A DNA stretch of 64,000 nucleotides from Streptomyces sp. 846.5 (lineage in GTDB: Bacteria > Actinomycetota > Actinomycetes > Streptomycetales > Streptomycetaceae), in assembly GCF_004365705.1 (NCBI RefSeq), contig NZ_SOBN01000001.1, positions 4,140,001 through 4,204,000 of the forward strand, given 5' to 3'. The notes beneath the pieces were generated by a model, which was given only the letters and a program-made list of their open reading frames with translations, was not told where the DNA came from and did not search any database. The position numbers and the translations under genes were made by a program. Each line of letters starts with the position of its first letter. Position 1 is the first letter of the stretch. Below are positions 11,543 through 20,383 of this stretch, piece after piece.

Positions 11543-12447
11543 TGGCGCCCCGGTACTCGGCCCTGGCCAGGCGGACGAAGGCCGACAAGGCCGCTGCCGC
11601 CCTGGCCGAGGCGGACGCGCCGAAGGTGCGGCCGCCGGTCATCGCGGTGCGCCGGCTGGTCAAGTCGTACGGCTTCGGCGACGCCGCGGTGCACGCGCTG
11701 CGCGGCCCGGAGGACCACGAGGGCAACCCCCAGGGCGTCGATCTGACGATCAGTGAGGGCGATTTCGTCGCCATCATGGGCAGTTCGGGGTCGGGCAAGT
11801 CGACGCTGATGAACATCCTGGGCTGCCTGGACGTCCCGACCTCCGGGCGGTACCTGCTGGACGGGATCGACGTCGGCTATCTGGACGAGCACCAGCTGTC
11901 GCTGGTGCGCAACCGCAAGATCGGCTTCATCTTCCAGTCGTTCAACCTGGTTCCGCGCACCACCGCGGTGGCTCAGGTCGAGCTGCCGCTCGCCTACGCG
12001 GGGGTGCGCAAGTCTGAGCGCCGGCGTCGGGCGATGGCGGCGCTGACGCTGGTGGGGCTGGCGGACCGGGCGGACCACCGTCCCAACGAGCTGTCGGGCG
12101 GGCAGCAGCAGCGGGTCGCGGTGGCCCGTGCGCTGGTGACCAGTCCGGCGATGCTGCTGGCGGACGAGCCGACCGGGAACCTGGACAGCCGCAGCACCGA
12201 CGACGTGCTGGCCATCGTCGACCGGCTGAACGCGGCGGGTCGGACGGTCGTGCTGATCACGCACGAGGACGAGGTGGCCCGGCACGCCAAGCGGGTGGTC
12301 CGGCTGGTCGACGGCCAGATCTACGAGGACATCCGGCAGGCCCCGGTGCACGGGCAGCCGCCGGCGCTGCTCGACCCGGTCGAGTTCGCCGCGCACACCC
12401 TGCATGTCCAGAACGTCAGGGCCAACGCGGTCGGAGGCGCCCGGTGA
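11542..12447 (+). CDS. MacB-type ABC transporter ATP-binding protein, copy 1
   Basis: This 301-aa nucleotide-binding subunit of the LolD/MacB family powers an export pump with the flanking adaptor and permease. Walker A is GSSGSGKST, the Q-loop lies in GFIFQSFNLVPR, the signature is LSGGQQQR, and Walker B is MLLADEPTGNLD, followed by the H-loop ITHE. An insert after HALRGPEDHEGNPQGVDL is shared with the second copy. The final ~35 residues (VHGQPPALLDPVEFAAHTLH) extend beyond the usual family end. The stop overlaps the permease start by 4 bp (GTGA). Confidence 0.94.
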   Translation: MAPRYSALARRTKADKAAAALAEADAPKVRPPVIAVRRLVKSYGFGDAAVHALRGPEDHEGNPQGVDLTISEGDFVAIMGSSGSGKSTLMNILGCLDVPTSGRYLLDGIDVGYLDEHQLSLVRNRKIGFIFQSFNLVPRTTAVAQVELPLAYAGVRKSERRRRAMAALTLVGLADRADHRPNELSGGQQQRVAVARALVTSPAMLLADEPTGNLDSRSTDDVLAIVDRLNAAGRTVVLITHEDEVARHAKRVVRLVDGQIYEDIRQAPVHGQPPALLDPVEFAAHTLHVQNVRANAVGGAR

Positions 12448-13655
12448 ACCCCTTCCAGACCCTGCGCTTCGCCCTCGGCGGCCTCGCGGCGAACAAGATC
12501 CGTTCGCTGCTGACCATGCTCGGCGTGCTGATCGGCGTGGCGGCGGTGATCCTGCTGCTGGCCGTGGGCAACGGCTCCTCGGCGGCGGTCAAGGCGTCCA
12601 TCACCGCGCTCGGCGCCAACTCGCTGACCATCACCTCGGGCACCGGGAACAGCAGCACCTCCACGGCGACCAGCACCAAGCCGCTGAGCGTCTCGGACGC
12701 GACGGCGCTGGCCGACACCACCAAGGCCCCCGACATCAAGAGCGTCGCGCCCGAGGTCAGCACCTCGGGGACGGCGATCTACCAGGGCCTCTCGCACTCG
12801 GTCAGCTCCATCATCGGTACCTACACCGGGTACTTCGAGGCGACCAACAGCAAGGTCGACAAGGGCGACTACTTCAGCAACGACGACATCCTGAACGACC
12901 GCAAGGTCGCGGTGATCGGCTCCACCACCGCCACCGACCTGTTCGGGACGGTCGACCCGGTCGGCAAGACCATCACCATCGGCAGCACCCCCTTCAAGGT
13001 GGTCGGGGTGCTGGCCACCAAGGGCAGCACCGGCCTGACCTCGTCGGACGACGTGGTGGTCGCGCCGCTGACCACCGTCCAGAACGCCTTCACCGGCTTC
13101 GGCTCGCTCACCCAGATCGTGGTGGAGGCGACCTCCTCGTCCGCCATCACGGCGGCCACCAGCGAGATCAGCACCATCATGATGAACCAGCACGGCATCA
13201 CCAGCGCCAGCGCGGCCGACTTCCAGATCAGCAGCGCGACCTCGCTGCTGAGCACCCAGGCGTCGACCAACAAGACGTTCACGGTGCTGCTGGGGGCGGT
13301 GGCGGCGATCTCGCTGCTGGTCGGCGGGATCGGGATCACCAACATCATGCTGGTCACGGTCACCGAGCGGACCCGGGAGATCGGCATCCGCAAGGCCATC
13401 GGCGCGCCGAAGGGCGTCATCCTGTCCCAGTTCCTCGCCGAGGCCGTCCTGCTGTCGGTGCTCGGTGCGGGGCTCGGGGTGATCGTGGCGCTGATCGGGA
13501 CGAACTTCAAGATCGACAGCATCAAGCCGGTGATCATGCCGGCCTCGGTCTGGGGCTCGTTCGGGATCTCCGTCGCCATCGGCCTGTTCTTCGGCAGCTA
13601 CCCGGCCAACCGGGCGGCGAGCCTGCGGCCCATCGAGGCGTTGCGCCATGAGTGA
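12444..13655 (+). CDS. MacB/FtsX-type ABC transporter permease, copy 1
   Basis: This 403-aa permease has the MacB layout: an N-terminal transmembrane helix (LTMLGVLIGVAAVILLLAVG), a large extracytoplasmic MacB_PCD domain of about 230 residues, then three helices of the FtsX domain (LLGAVAAISLLVGGIGITNI, TREIGIRKAIGAPKGVILSQ, ISVAIGLFFGSYPANRAASL). It should work with the ATPase and adaptor encoded just upstream. GTG 12444 overlaps the ATPase stop. The substrate is unknown. Confidence 0.93.
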   Translation: MNPFQTLRFALGGLAANKIRSLLTMLGVLIGVAAVILLLAVGNGSSAAVKASITALGANSLTITSGTGNSSTSTATSTKPLSVSDATALADTTKAPDIKSVAPEVSTSGTAIYQGLSHSVSSIIGTYTGYFEATNSKVDKGDYFSNDDILNDRKVAVIGSTTATDLFGTVDPVGKTITIGSTPFKVVGVLATKGSTGLTSSDDVVVAPLTTVQNAFTGFGSLTQIVVEATSSSAITAATSEISTIMMNQHGITSASAADFQISSATSLLSTQASTNKTFTVLLGAVAAISLLVGGIGITNIMLVTVTERTREIGIRKAIGAPKGVILSQFLAEAVLLSVLGAGLGVIVALIGTNFKIDSIKPVIMPASVWGSFGISVAIGLFFGSYPANRAASLRPIEALRHE

Positions 13656-13746
13656 CGGGACGAAGGACAGCACGAAGGACAGCACGAAGGACGGCGCGAG
13701 CGACGTCGTGAACGACAGGCATTGTCAAGGAGAGAGGACACCGACC

Positions 13747-14403
13747 ATGGCCGCGAAGCAGTCCGAGGATCTCGTCACCACGGCCCGGGTGCCGGTGGTC
13801 AATCTTCCGGTGCCCTACGAGTCCGGTGCCGCGGTGCCGGCGCTGATCGGTGGCGAGGATCCCGAGGCGATCCTCGCCGAGCCCCCGGACACCCGCGACA
13901 TCAGCGCGGAGCTGGCCGAACCCCCGCGCCGCAAGCTGCCGTTGCTCAGCATGCTGCTGTTCGCCGGCATGATCGCCGGACTGGGCTTCGCCGGCGGCGC
14001 GTACTACGAGAAGCAGAACGGGACCAGCACCGCGGCGGGCGCGGCGATCTCCCGCACCGGCGGCGCCCCCGGCGGCTTCAGTGCCGAGGGCGGTGCCGGC
14101 GGTGGGTTCGGCGGCGGGGCCCCGGGCGGCGCCGGCACCACCGGCGGCGGTACCGGCTCGTCCACCAACTCGACCTCCGGCACGGTGAAGCTGGTGGACG
14201 GCAGCACCGTCTACCTGACCACCAGCTCCGGCAGCGTGATCAAGGTGACCACCAAGAGCTCGACCAAGGTGACCACGACCAAGACCGGCAAGACCACCGA
14301 TCTGACCCCCGGTCAGACCGTGACCGTCGAGGGCACCACGGACAGCTCGGGCAGCGTGGCGGCGACCACGGTCACCGAGGCCGCCCCCAGCACGTCTGGG
14401 TGA
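13747..14403 (+). CDS. Single-TM protein with extracytoplasmic DUF5666-like beta domain, copy 1
   Basis: This 218-aa protein has a cytoplasmic N-terminus, one TM helix (LLSMLLFAGMIAGLGFAGGA), a Gly-rich linker and a C-terminal beta domain (GTVKLVDGSTVYLTTSSGSV, TDLTPGQTVTVEGTTDSSGS) resembling DUF5666/OB-fold repeats. Start 13747 is preferred because a GAGAGG stretch lies about 10 nt upstream; an in-frame ATG at 13648 overlaps the permease stop and cannot be excluded. It closes the first export operon and probably assists the pump. The function is inferred from context only. Confidence 0.72.
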   Translation: MAAKQSEDLVTTARVPVVNLPVPYESGAAVPALIGGEDPEAILAEPPDTRDISAELAEPPRRKLPLLSMLLFAGMIAGLGFAGGAYYEKQNGTSTAAGAAISRTGGAPGGFSAEGGAGGGFGGGAPGGAGTTGGGTGSSTNSTSGTVKLVDGSTVYLTTSSGSVIKVTTKSSTKVTTTKTGKTTDLTPGQTVTVEGTTDSSGSVAATTVTEAAPSTSG

Positions 14404-14423
14404 CGGCAGGGTTGGCGTCGGTG

Positions 14424-14984
14424 TCAGGTGGTCGGGCTGGGGGAGGGGCTGCCGCTCCTGGTCGGCAGCAGCACCTTGCAGGTGTTGTAGGCGGCGGCGG
14501 TCTTGGGGTCGGCGGTGTTCAGCGCACGGGTACCGCCGGTCGCGGGGACCGTCACGCCGTGGTCCTTCATGCAGCTGGTGAAGGCCGCCATGTCGGTGCT
14601 GTTGAAGCCTCCGCCCCCGCCGCCGAAGCCGGCGGCTCCGCTCGGGCGGACCGAGGCGCAGGCCTGCATCGCGGCCTGCATGCTGGGGTTGGCCGAGGCG
14701 CCGCCGAAGCCGCCGCCGAAGCCTCCGCTGGGACGGACGCCGCTGGGCCGGGCCCCGCTCGGACGGGCACTTCCCCCGGGGCCGCCGGGGCGGCCGCTGG
14801 GCAGGGTGACGCCGTGCTGGGCCAGGCAGTCCCGGTAGGCCGAGTTCTGGGCGCTGCCGGAGGCCGACGAGTTCGGCTGGGCCGTGGTGGCCGTGCCTGA
14901 CGAGGAGGAGCAGCCGGACAGCACCAGAGCGCCGAGGCTCAGGACTCCGGCTGCCGCGAGGGCGCGAGGGTGGAGTGCGGTCAT
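14424..14984 (-). CDS. Secreted lipoprotein with Gly/Ser/Arg/Pro low-complexity core
   Basis: This 186-aa protein has a lipoprotein signal peptide ending in a lipobox (LGALVLSGCSSSS), so it is probably anchored to the outer face of the membrane. Two related segments (YRDCLAQHGVTLPSG and FTSCMKDHGVTVPAT), each with a cysteine, flank a low-complexity ARPSGVRPSGGFGGG region. It lies on the opposite strand between the two export clusters. A related composition is seen in the lipoprotein at 30183. The function is unknown. Confidence 0.75.
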   Translation of the reverse strand: MTALHPRALAAAGVLSLGALVLSGCSSSSGTATTAQPNSSASGSAQNSAYRDCLAQHGVTLPSGRPGGPGGSARPSGARPSGVRPSGGFGGGFGGASANPSMQAAMQACASVRPSGAAGFGGGGGGFNSTDMAAFTSCMKDHGVTVPATGGTRALNTADPKTAAAYNTCKVLLPTRSGSPSPSPTT

Positions 14985-15144
14985 GACGCCAGACAGAACC
15001 GTACCGGGGTGGAGGATCCCTGGACGCCCTCTGGCAATTGCCTGTGAGCCGCGGCGCCGCTGAGCGCGTTGGCAGTCGGCTGGGCGGCGGCTATGCGTTG
15101 TATATCAGCGTATGGGCGGCGCCGTGCCGTTCGCGGTGTACAGG

Positions 15145-15154
15145 GAACTCCCAG
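15145..15154 (+). promoter_or_regulatory. Conserved GAACTCCCAG block upstream of export cluster 2
   Basis: This is the second copy of the 10-mer, at exactly the same distance (55 nt) from the start codon at 15200 as in cluster 1. Its retention in a mostly diverged upstream region suggests a functional site. Confidence 0.45.
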
Positions 15155-15199
15155 AACGCTCGCAGGGCATGACAGGGCGACCGGGCCAGTCTGTGCGCC

Positions 15200-16759
15200 A
15201 TGAAGGTGCTCCCACGACGGCGCAAAGCCGTTCTGTTGAACTCCGTCCTCGCCCTGGTGCTGGTCTCCGGGGCCGGGGCCGCGTACGCGACCGTGAACAG
15301 CGGCAGTAGCAGCACCGCCAAGAGCACGACCCGGACAGCCACCGTCCAGCAGGGAACGGTGACCGCCACGGTGTCCGGCTCGGGCTCGCTGACCTCGCCG
15401 ACCGATGCCGGTGTGAATTTCACCACCGGCGGCACGCTTACCGAGGTGGACGTCACCGCAGGTCAGAAGGTCACCGCCGGGCAGGTCCTGGCGAAGGTCG
15501 ACCCGACCACGGCGAACGAGACACTGACGTCGGCCCAAGCCCAGCTGACCTCCGCGCAGGCCAACCTGACCGCGGTGGAGAACGGCACGGCCACCAGCAG
15601 CGGCAACGGCGGCAGCTCCTCCGGCGGCAGCAGCACGACCGGTGGCAGCACCGGCAGCTCGACCGGCGGCAGCACCACCGGTTACACCAGTTCGGGTGGC
15701 AGCAGCTCCGGCGGCAGCAGCTCGACCGGCGGCAGTACCGGCTCCACCGGTACCTCGCACAGCGCCAGTCCCACGCCCAGCCCGTCGGCCTCGGCCAAGC
15801 CGAGCGCGTCGGCGAGTCCCTCCGCCAGTGCCTCGGCGTCGGCGTCGGCCTCCGCGTCGAAGACGCCGGCTGCGAGCGTCCAGGACGTCGGCTATGTCAC
15901 CGCCGCCACCGCGAGCGCCACGCCCACGGTCGACCCGGCGCAGCTGGCCTCGGCCGAGCAGCAGGTCACCACGGCGACCAACGCCGTCGCCACCGCCCAG
16001 CGCGCGGTGGACGGCACGGTGCTGAAGGCGCCGGTCAGCGGCACCGTCGCCTCGGTCACCGGCAAGGTCGGCGACAGCGTCTCCGGCACCTCCGGTTCCG
16101 GCTCGGGCTCGGGGGGCAGCAGCAGTTCGAGCTCCACCAGCTCCTCCTCGTCCCTCAGCGGCTTCGTCGTGATCACCAACCCCACCGGGATGGAGGTCTC
16201 GGCGGACTTCTCCGAGTCGGACGCCCTGAAGCTGAAGTCGGGACAGTCGGCCAGCGTCACCCTGAACGCGCAGAGCGGCACCACCCTCACCGCCAAGCTG
16301 CTCTCCATCAGCTCACTGCCGGTGAGCAGTTCCAGCAGCAGCGGCGGGGGCGGGAGTTCCAGTTCCGCGGTGCAGTACGCGGCGCTGCTGTCGATCACCA
16401 GCGACACCTCGAACCTGCGCACCGGTCTCAGCGCCAGCGTGCAGGTGACCACCGGCTCGGCCCAGAACGCGCTGTGGGTGCCGACGACCGCGGTCACCGG
16501 CACCGGCGCCAACAGCACCGTGACCGTCGTCAACGCGAACGGGACCACCACCCGCACCCCGGTGACCGTGGGCATCCAGGGCGACACCCAGGTGCAGATC
16601 ACCAGTGGCGTCCAGGCCGGCCAGACGGTGCAGCTGACCGTGGTGTCCACCAGCGGCAGCAACGGCTTCCCGGGCGGCGGCTTCCCCGGCGGCGCCGGTG
16701 GTTCCGGCCGGACCAGGACCGGCGGCGGCGCCGCGGGCGGTCTCGGCGGTGTCGGATGA
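15200..16759 (+). CDS. HlyD/MacA-type membrane-fusion (adaptor) protein, copy 2
   Basis: This 519-aa paralogue of the 10190 adaptor shares the N-terminal LPRRRKAVLLNSVLALVLVS anchor, the lipoyl-like halves (QQGTVTATVSGSGSLTSPTD, AGQKVTAGQVLAKVDPT) and the barrel segment GFVVITNPTGMEVSADFSES. It differs mainly by a much longer Ser/Gly/Thr and Ala/Ser/Pro insert (about residues 135-240), probably expanded by repeat slippage. The C-terminus is Gly-rich. The stop overlaps the next ATG (16756). Confidence 0.88.
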   Translation: MKVLPRRRKAVLLNSVLALVLVSGAGAAYATVNSGSSSTAKSTTRTATVQQGTVTATVSGSGSLTSPTDAGVNFTTGGTLTEVDVTAGQKVTAGQVLAKVDPTTANETLTSAQAQLTSAQANLTAVENGTATSSGNGGSSSGGSSTTGGSTGSSTGGSTTGYTSSGGSSSGGSSSTGGSTGSTGTSHSASPTPSPSASAKPSASASPSASASASASASASKTPAASVQDVGYVTAATASATPTVDPAQLASAEQQVTTATNAVATAQRAVDGTVLKAPVSGTVASVTGKVGDSVSGTSGSGSGSGGSSSSSSTSSSSSLSGFVVITNPTGMEVSADFSESDALKLKSGQSASVTLNAQSGTTLTAKLLSISSLPVSSSSSSGGGGSSSSAVQYAALLSITSDTSNLRTGLSASVQVTTGSAQNALWVPTTAVTGTGANSTVTVVNANGTTTRTPVTVGIQGDTQVQITSGVQAGQTVQLTVVSTSGSNGFPGGGFPGGAGGSGRTRTGGGAAGGLGGVG

Positions 16760-17634
16760 GACTCCGCAGCAGGCCGCGGCAGCCCCCTCCGGACGCGCTG
16801 CCGGCCCCCCGTGGCCCGGTGCCGATCCTGGCGGTGCGCAAGCTGGTCAAGACCTACGGCCAGGGTGACGCCGCGGTGCACGCCCTGGCGGGTCCGCGGG
16901 ACGCCGACGGGGTGGAGCAGGGCGTCGACCTGACGGTCTATCAGGGTGATTTCGTCGCCATCATGGGCAGTTCGGGTTCGGGCAAGTCGACCCTGATGAA
17001 CATCCTGGGCTGCCTGGACGCTCCTACGACCGGGCGGTACCTGCTGGACGGGATCGACGTCGGTTACCTGGACGAGCACCAGCTGTCGCTGGTGCGCAAC
17101 CGCAAGATCGGCTTCATCTTCCAGTCGTTCAACCTGGTTCCGCGCACCACCGCCGTCGCCCAGGTCGAACTCCCGCTCGCCTACGCGGGGGTGAGGGCGG
17201 CCGAGCGTCGCCGCCGGGCGATGGCGGCGCTGACCCTGGTGGGTCTGGCGGACCGGGCGGACCACCGTCCCAACGAGCTCTCCGGCGGCCAGCAGCAGCG
17301 CGTCGCCGTCGCCCGCGCGCTGGTCACCGGACCGGCGATGCTGCTGGCGGACGAGCCGACCGGGAACCTGGACAGCCGCAGCACCGACGACGTCCTCGGC
17401 ATCGTCGACCGGCTGAACGCCGCCGGCCGCACCATCGTCCTGATCACCCACGAGGACGAGGTGGCCCGGCACGCCAAGCGGGTGATCCGGCTGGTCGACG
17501 GCCAGATCTACGAGGACATCCGGCAGGCGCCGCTGCAGGGCCTGCCCCCCGCGCTGCTCGACCCGGTCGAGTTCGCCTCGCACACCCTGCACATCGGACA
17601 CGTACGAGCCCACGCGAACGGAGGCGACCGATGA
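16756..17634 (+). CDS. MacB-type ABC transporter ATP-binding protein, copy 2
   Basis: This 292-aa paralogue of the 11542 ATPase is nearly identical through the core: GSSGSGKST, GFIFQSFNLVPR, LSGGQQQR and LLADEPTGNLDSRSTDD. Only the first ~25 residues and scattered positions differ. ATG 16756 is chosen because it overlaps the adaptor stop, as in cluster 1; the frame is open further upstream, but that stretch overlaps the adaptor gene. The stop overlaps the permease start. Confidence 0.93.
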   Translation: MRLRSRPRQPPPDALPAPRGPVPILAVRKLVKTYGQGDAAVHALAGPRDADGVEQGVDLTVYQGDFVAIMGSSGSGKSTLMNILGCLDAPTTGRYLLDGIDVGYLDEHQLSLVRNRKIGFIFQSFNLVPRTTAVAQVELPLAYAGVRAAERRRRAMAALTLVGLADRADHRPNELSGGQQQRVAVARALVTGPAMLLADEPTGNLDSRSTDDVLGIVDRLNAAGRTIVLITHEDEVARHAKRVIRLVDGQIYEDIRQAPLQGLPPALLDPVEFASHTLHIGHVRAHANGGDR

Positions 17635-18842
17635 ACCCCTTCCAGACCCTGCGCTTCGCCTTCGGCGGCCTGGCCGCCAACAAGGTCCGCTCCGGCCTGA
17701 CCATGCTGGGGGTGCTGATCGGCGTCGCCGCGGTCATCCTGCTGCTCGCCGTCGGCAACGGCTCCTCGCAGGCGGTCGCGGCCTCCATCCAGGCCCTCGG
17801 CACCAACGCCCTGACGGTCAGCTCGGGTTCCAGTTCGAGCACCTCCACCGCGACCACGATCAAGCCGCTCACCGTGGACGACGCCCGAGCGCTGGCCGAC
17901 ACCAGCCAGGCCCCGGACATCAAGGGCGTCGCGCCCGAGGTCAGCACCTCGCAGACGGCGATCTACCAGGGCACCTCGCACACCGTCAGCTCCGTGGTCG
18001 GCACCTACCCCGCCTACTTCGAGGCGTCCAACAGCAAGGTCAGCAAGGGCGACTACTTCAGCAACGACGATGTGCTGAACTCCCGCAAGGTCGCCGTGAT
18101 CGGGTCGACCACCGCCACCGACCTGTTCGGCACGGCCAGCCCGATCGGCAAGGTGATCACCCTGGGCGGCACCCCGTTCACCGTGGTCGGTGAACTGGCC
18201 ACCAAGGGCGGTACCGGCTTCCAGGACCCGGACGACACGATCATCGCGCCGCTGCCGACCGTCCAGAACGCCTTCACCGGGTTCAGCGGCTCTCTCAGCC
18301 AGATCCTGATCGAGGCGACCACCGCGGACGCGACCACCCCCGCCCAGAACGAGATCACCACGATCCTGATGGGCCAGCACGGCATCACCAGCGCCAGCGC
18401 GGTGGACTTCCGGATCAGCAGCCAGACCTCACTGCTGAGCACCCGTACCTCCACCAACCAGACCTTCACCGTGCTGCTGGGGGCGGTGGCGGCGATCTCG
18501 CTGCTGGTCGGCGGGATCGGGATCACCAACATCATGCTGGTCACCGTCACCGAGCGGACCCGCGAGATCGGCATCCGCAAGGCCATCGGCGCGCCCAAGG
18601 GCGTCATCCTGTCCCAGTTCCTCGCCGAGTCGACCCTGCTCTCCATGGTCGGCGGCGGACTCGGCGTGGCCACCGCGCTGATCGGGGCACATTTCAAGAT
18701 CGTCGGTATCAAGCCGGTGGTGATCCCGTCCTCGGTGTACGGGGCCTTCGGCATCGCCGTCGCCATCGGCCTGTTCTTCGGCAGCTACCCGGCCAGCCGG
18801 GCGGCGAGCCTGCGCCCGATCGAGGCGTTGCGTCATGAGTGA
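17631..18842 (+). CDS. MacB/FtsX-type ABC transporter permease, copy 2
   Basis: At 403 aa it is the same length as copy 1, with long identical stretches, especially TFTVLLGAVAAISLLVGGIG through the FtsX domain. The extracytoplasmic domain is the most diverged part (for example TKGGTGFQDPDDTIIAPLPT here versus a Ser-rich segment in copy 1), which suggests altered substrate or partner specificity. It is translationally coupled to the ATPase. Confidence 0.93.
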   Translation: MNPFQTLRFAFGGLAANKVRSGLTMLGVLIGVAAVILLLAVGNGSSQAVAASIQALGTNALTVSSGSSSSTSTATTIKPLTVDDARALADTSQAPDIKGVAPEVSTSQTAIYQGTSHTVSSVVGTYPAYFEASNSKVSKGDYFSNDDVLNSRKVAVIGSTTATDLFGTASPIGKVITLGGTPFTVVGELATKGGTGFQDPDDTIIAPLPTVQNAFTGFSGSLSQILIEATTADATTPAQNEITTILMGQHGITSASAVDFRISSQTSLLSTRTSTNQTFTVLLGAVAAISLLVGGIGITNIMLVTVTERTREIGIRKAIGAPKGVILSQFLAESTLLSMVGGGLGVATALIGAHFKIVGIKPVVIPSSVYGAFGIAVAIGLFFGSYPASRAASLRPIEALRHE

Positions 18843-18870
18843 CCGTCACACATCTGAGGGGACAACGGAC

Positions 18871-19548
18871 ATGGCCGGACGACACGGCGAACTCGTGAAG
18901 GCGAACGACTCGTTCGTCCCCGGCCTGCGCGAGGAGGAACCCACCCAGGTGCTCGACGTGGTGGCCGGTTCCGAGCTCAGCCCGGCACTCAGCCCGGAGG
19001 AGATCCTGGCCGAACCGCCGGACGCCCGTGACATCGCCGGGGAGCTGGCCGCTCCGCCGCGCCGCAAGCTGCCCTGGCTGACGCTGCTGCTGGCCGGCGG
19101 GGTGATCGCCGCCGCCGGCTTCGTGGGCGGCGTGCTGGTCGAGAAGAACGTCACGCCCGCCACCACGACCGCGGCGGCCGGCGGTTTCGGCGGGTTCACC
19201 CGCGGCGGGGCCGGCGGCACCGCGGCCGCCGGCGGGACCGGTGCCGGGGCAGCCGCCGGTGCCGGTGGTGGCGCCACCACCGGCACGGTCAAGCTGGTCG
19301 ACGGCAGCACCGTCTACCTCACCGACTCCTCCGGCAACATCGTGAAGATCACCACCGGCAGCTCCACCAAGGTCACCCTCTCCAGCACCGGCAAGGTCAG
19401 CGACCTCAAGGCGGGCCAGACGGTCACCGTCCGGGGCACCACCGACTCCTCCGGCAACGTCGCCGCGACCACCGTCAGCGAGGGTGCGGCCACCGCGGCG
19501 GGCGGATTCGGCGCAGGCGGATTCGGGGGTGGCACCGCCGGCGGCTGA
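18871..19548 (+). CDS. Single-TM protein with extracytoplasmic DUF5666-like beta domain, copy 2
   Basis: This 225-aa paralogue of the 13747 protein shares the EILAEPPDARDIAGELAAPP lead, a TM helix (LPWLTLLLAGGVIAAAGFVG), a Gly/Ala-rich linker, and the beta domain GTVKLVDGSTVYLTDSSGNI with DLKAGQTVTVRGTTDSSGNV. Start 18871 has GAGGGG upstream; an in-frame ATG at 18835 overlaps the permease stop. It is the last gene of the second export operon, immediately before the two-component genes. Confidence 0.72.
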   Translation: MAGRHGELVKANDSFVPGLREEEPTQVLDVVAGSELSPALSPEEILAEPPDARDIAGELAAPPRRKLPWLTLLLAGGVIAAAGFVGGVLVEKNVTPATTTAAAGGFGGFTRGGAGGTAAAGGTGAGAAAGAGGGATTGTVKLVDGSTVYLTDSSGNIVKITTGSSTKVTLSSTGKVSDLKAGQTVTVRGTTDSSGNVAATTVSEGAATAAGGFGAGGFGGGTAGG

Positions 19549-19648
19549 GCATCTTTAGCCGTTCCTCATGCACGCCCCTTACCGTGCACACTGCGACCGT
19601 TTAGGAACCACCCCCCTCACCCTCCGTCACACCTGTCAGGGGACGCAT

Positions 19649-20383
19649 ATGGACAGCACCGAAGCCAGTCTCCTGGTCGTCGACGACGAACCGAACATCC
19701 GGGAGCTGCTCTCGGCCTCGCTCCGCTTCGCGGGCTTCAACGTCTCCTCCGCCGCCTCCGGCGCCGAGGCCGTGGCGGCTGTCGCCAGGCAGCGGCCCGA
19801 CCTGGTGCTACTGGACGTGATGCTGCCGGACATGGACGGCTTCGCCGTGGTCCGGCGGCTGCGGGACGAGCAGCCGGGCACCCCGGCCGGGCGCGGCGGT
19901 GAGCGCGACCGGATTCCTGTGATCTTCCTCACCGCCAAGGACGGCGTCGACGACAAGATCAGCGGACTGACGGCGGGCGGCGACGACTACGTCACCAAGC
20001 CCTTCAGCCTGGAGGAGCTGATCGCCCGGATCCGTGCCATCCTCCGCCGCACCGGCGGCCCCGCCGACGCGGGCCGGCTGGTCGTGGCCGACCTGGAGCT
20101 GGACCCGGTCGGCCACCAGGTGGTCCGCGGCGGCCTGCCGGTCTCGCTCTCGCCGACCGAGTTCAAGCTGCTGGAATACCTGATGAGCAACACCGGCCGG
20201 GTGGTGTCCAAGATGCAGATCCTGGACCACGTCTGGGCCTACGACTTCGGCGGGGACCTCAGCATCGTCGAGTCCTACATCTCCTACCTGCGGCGCAAGA
20301 TCGACTCCGGCGCCAACGGCAACCCCAAGCTGATCCACACCGTCCGGGGAATCGGCTATGTCCTTCGTCGTCCGCCTGCTTGA
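19649..20383 (+). CDS. OmpR-family response regulator
   Basis: This 244-aa regulator has a receiver domain (VVDDEPNIRELL, phospho-acceptor Asp in LVLLDVMLPDMDG, Lys in VTKPFSLEELIARI) and a C-terminal winged helix (LSPTEFKLLEYLMSNTGRVV, YISYLRRKID, HTVRGIGYVLR). ATG 19649 is chosen with CAGGGGA upstream; earlier in-frame codons add sequence unlike the family. It overlaps the kinase gene by 26 bp and follows the duplicated export genes, which it may control. Confidence 0.94.
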   Translation: MDSTEASLLVVDDEPNIRELLSASLRFAGFNVSSAASGAEAVAAVARQRPDLVLLDVMLPDMDGFAVVRRLRDEQPGTPAGRGGERDRIPVIFLTAKDGVDDKISGLTAGGDDYVTKPFSLEELIARIRAILRRTGGPADAGRLVVADLELDPVGHQVVRGGLPVSLSPTEFKLLEYLMSNTGRVVSKMQILDHVWAYDFGGDLSIVESYISYLRRKIDSGANGNPKLIHTVRGIGYVLRRPPA

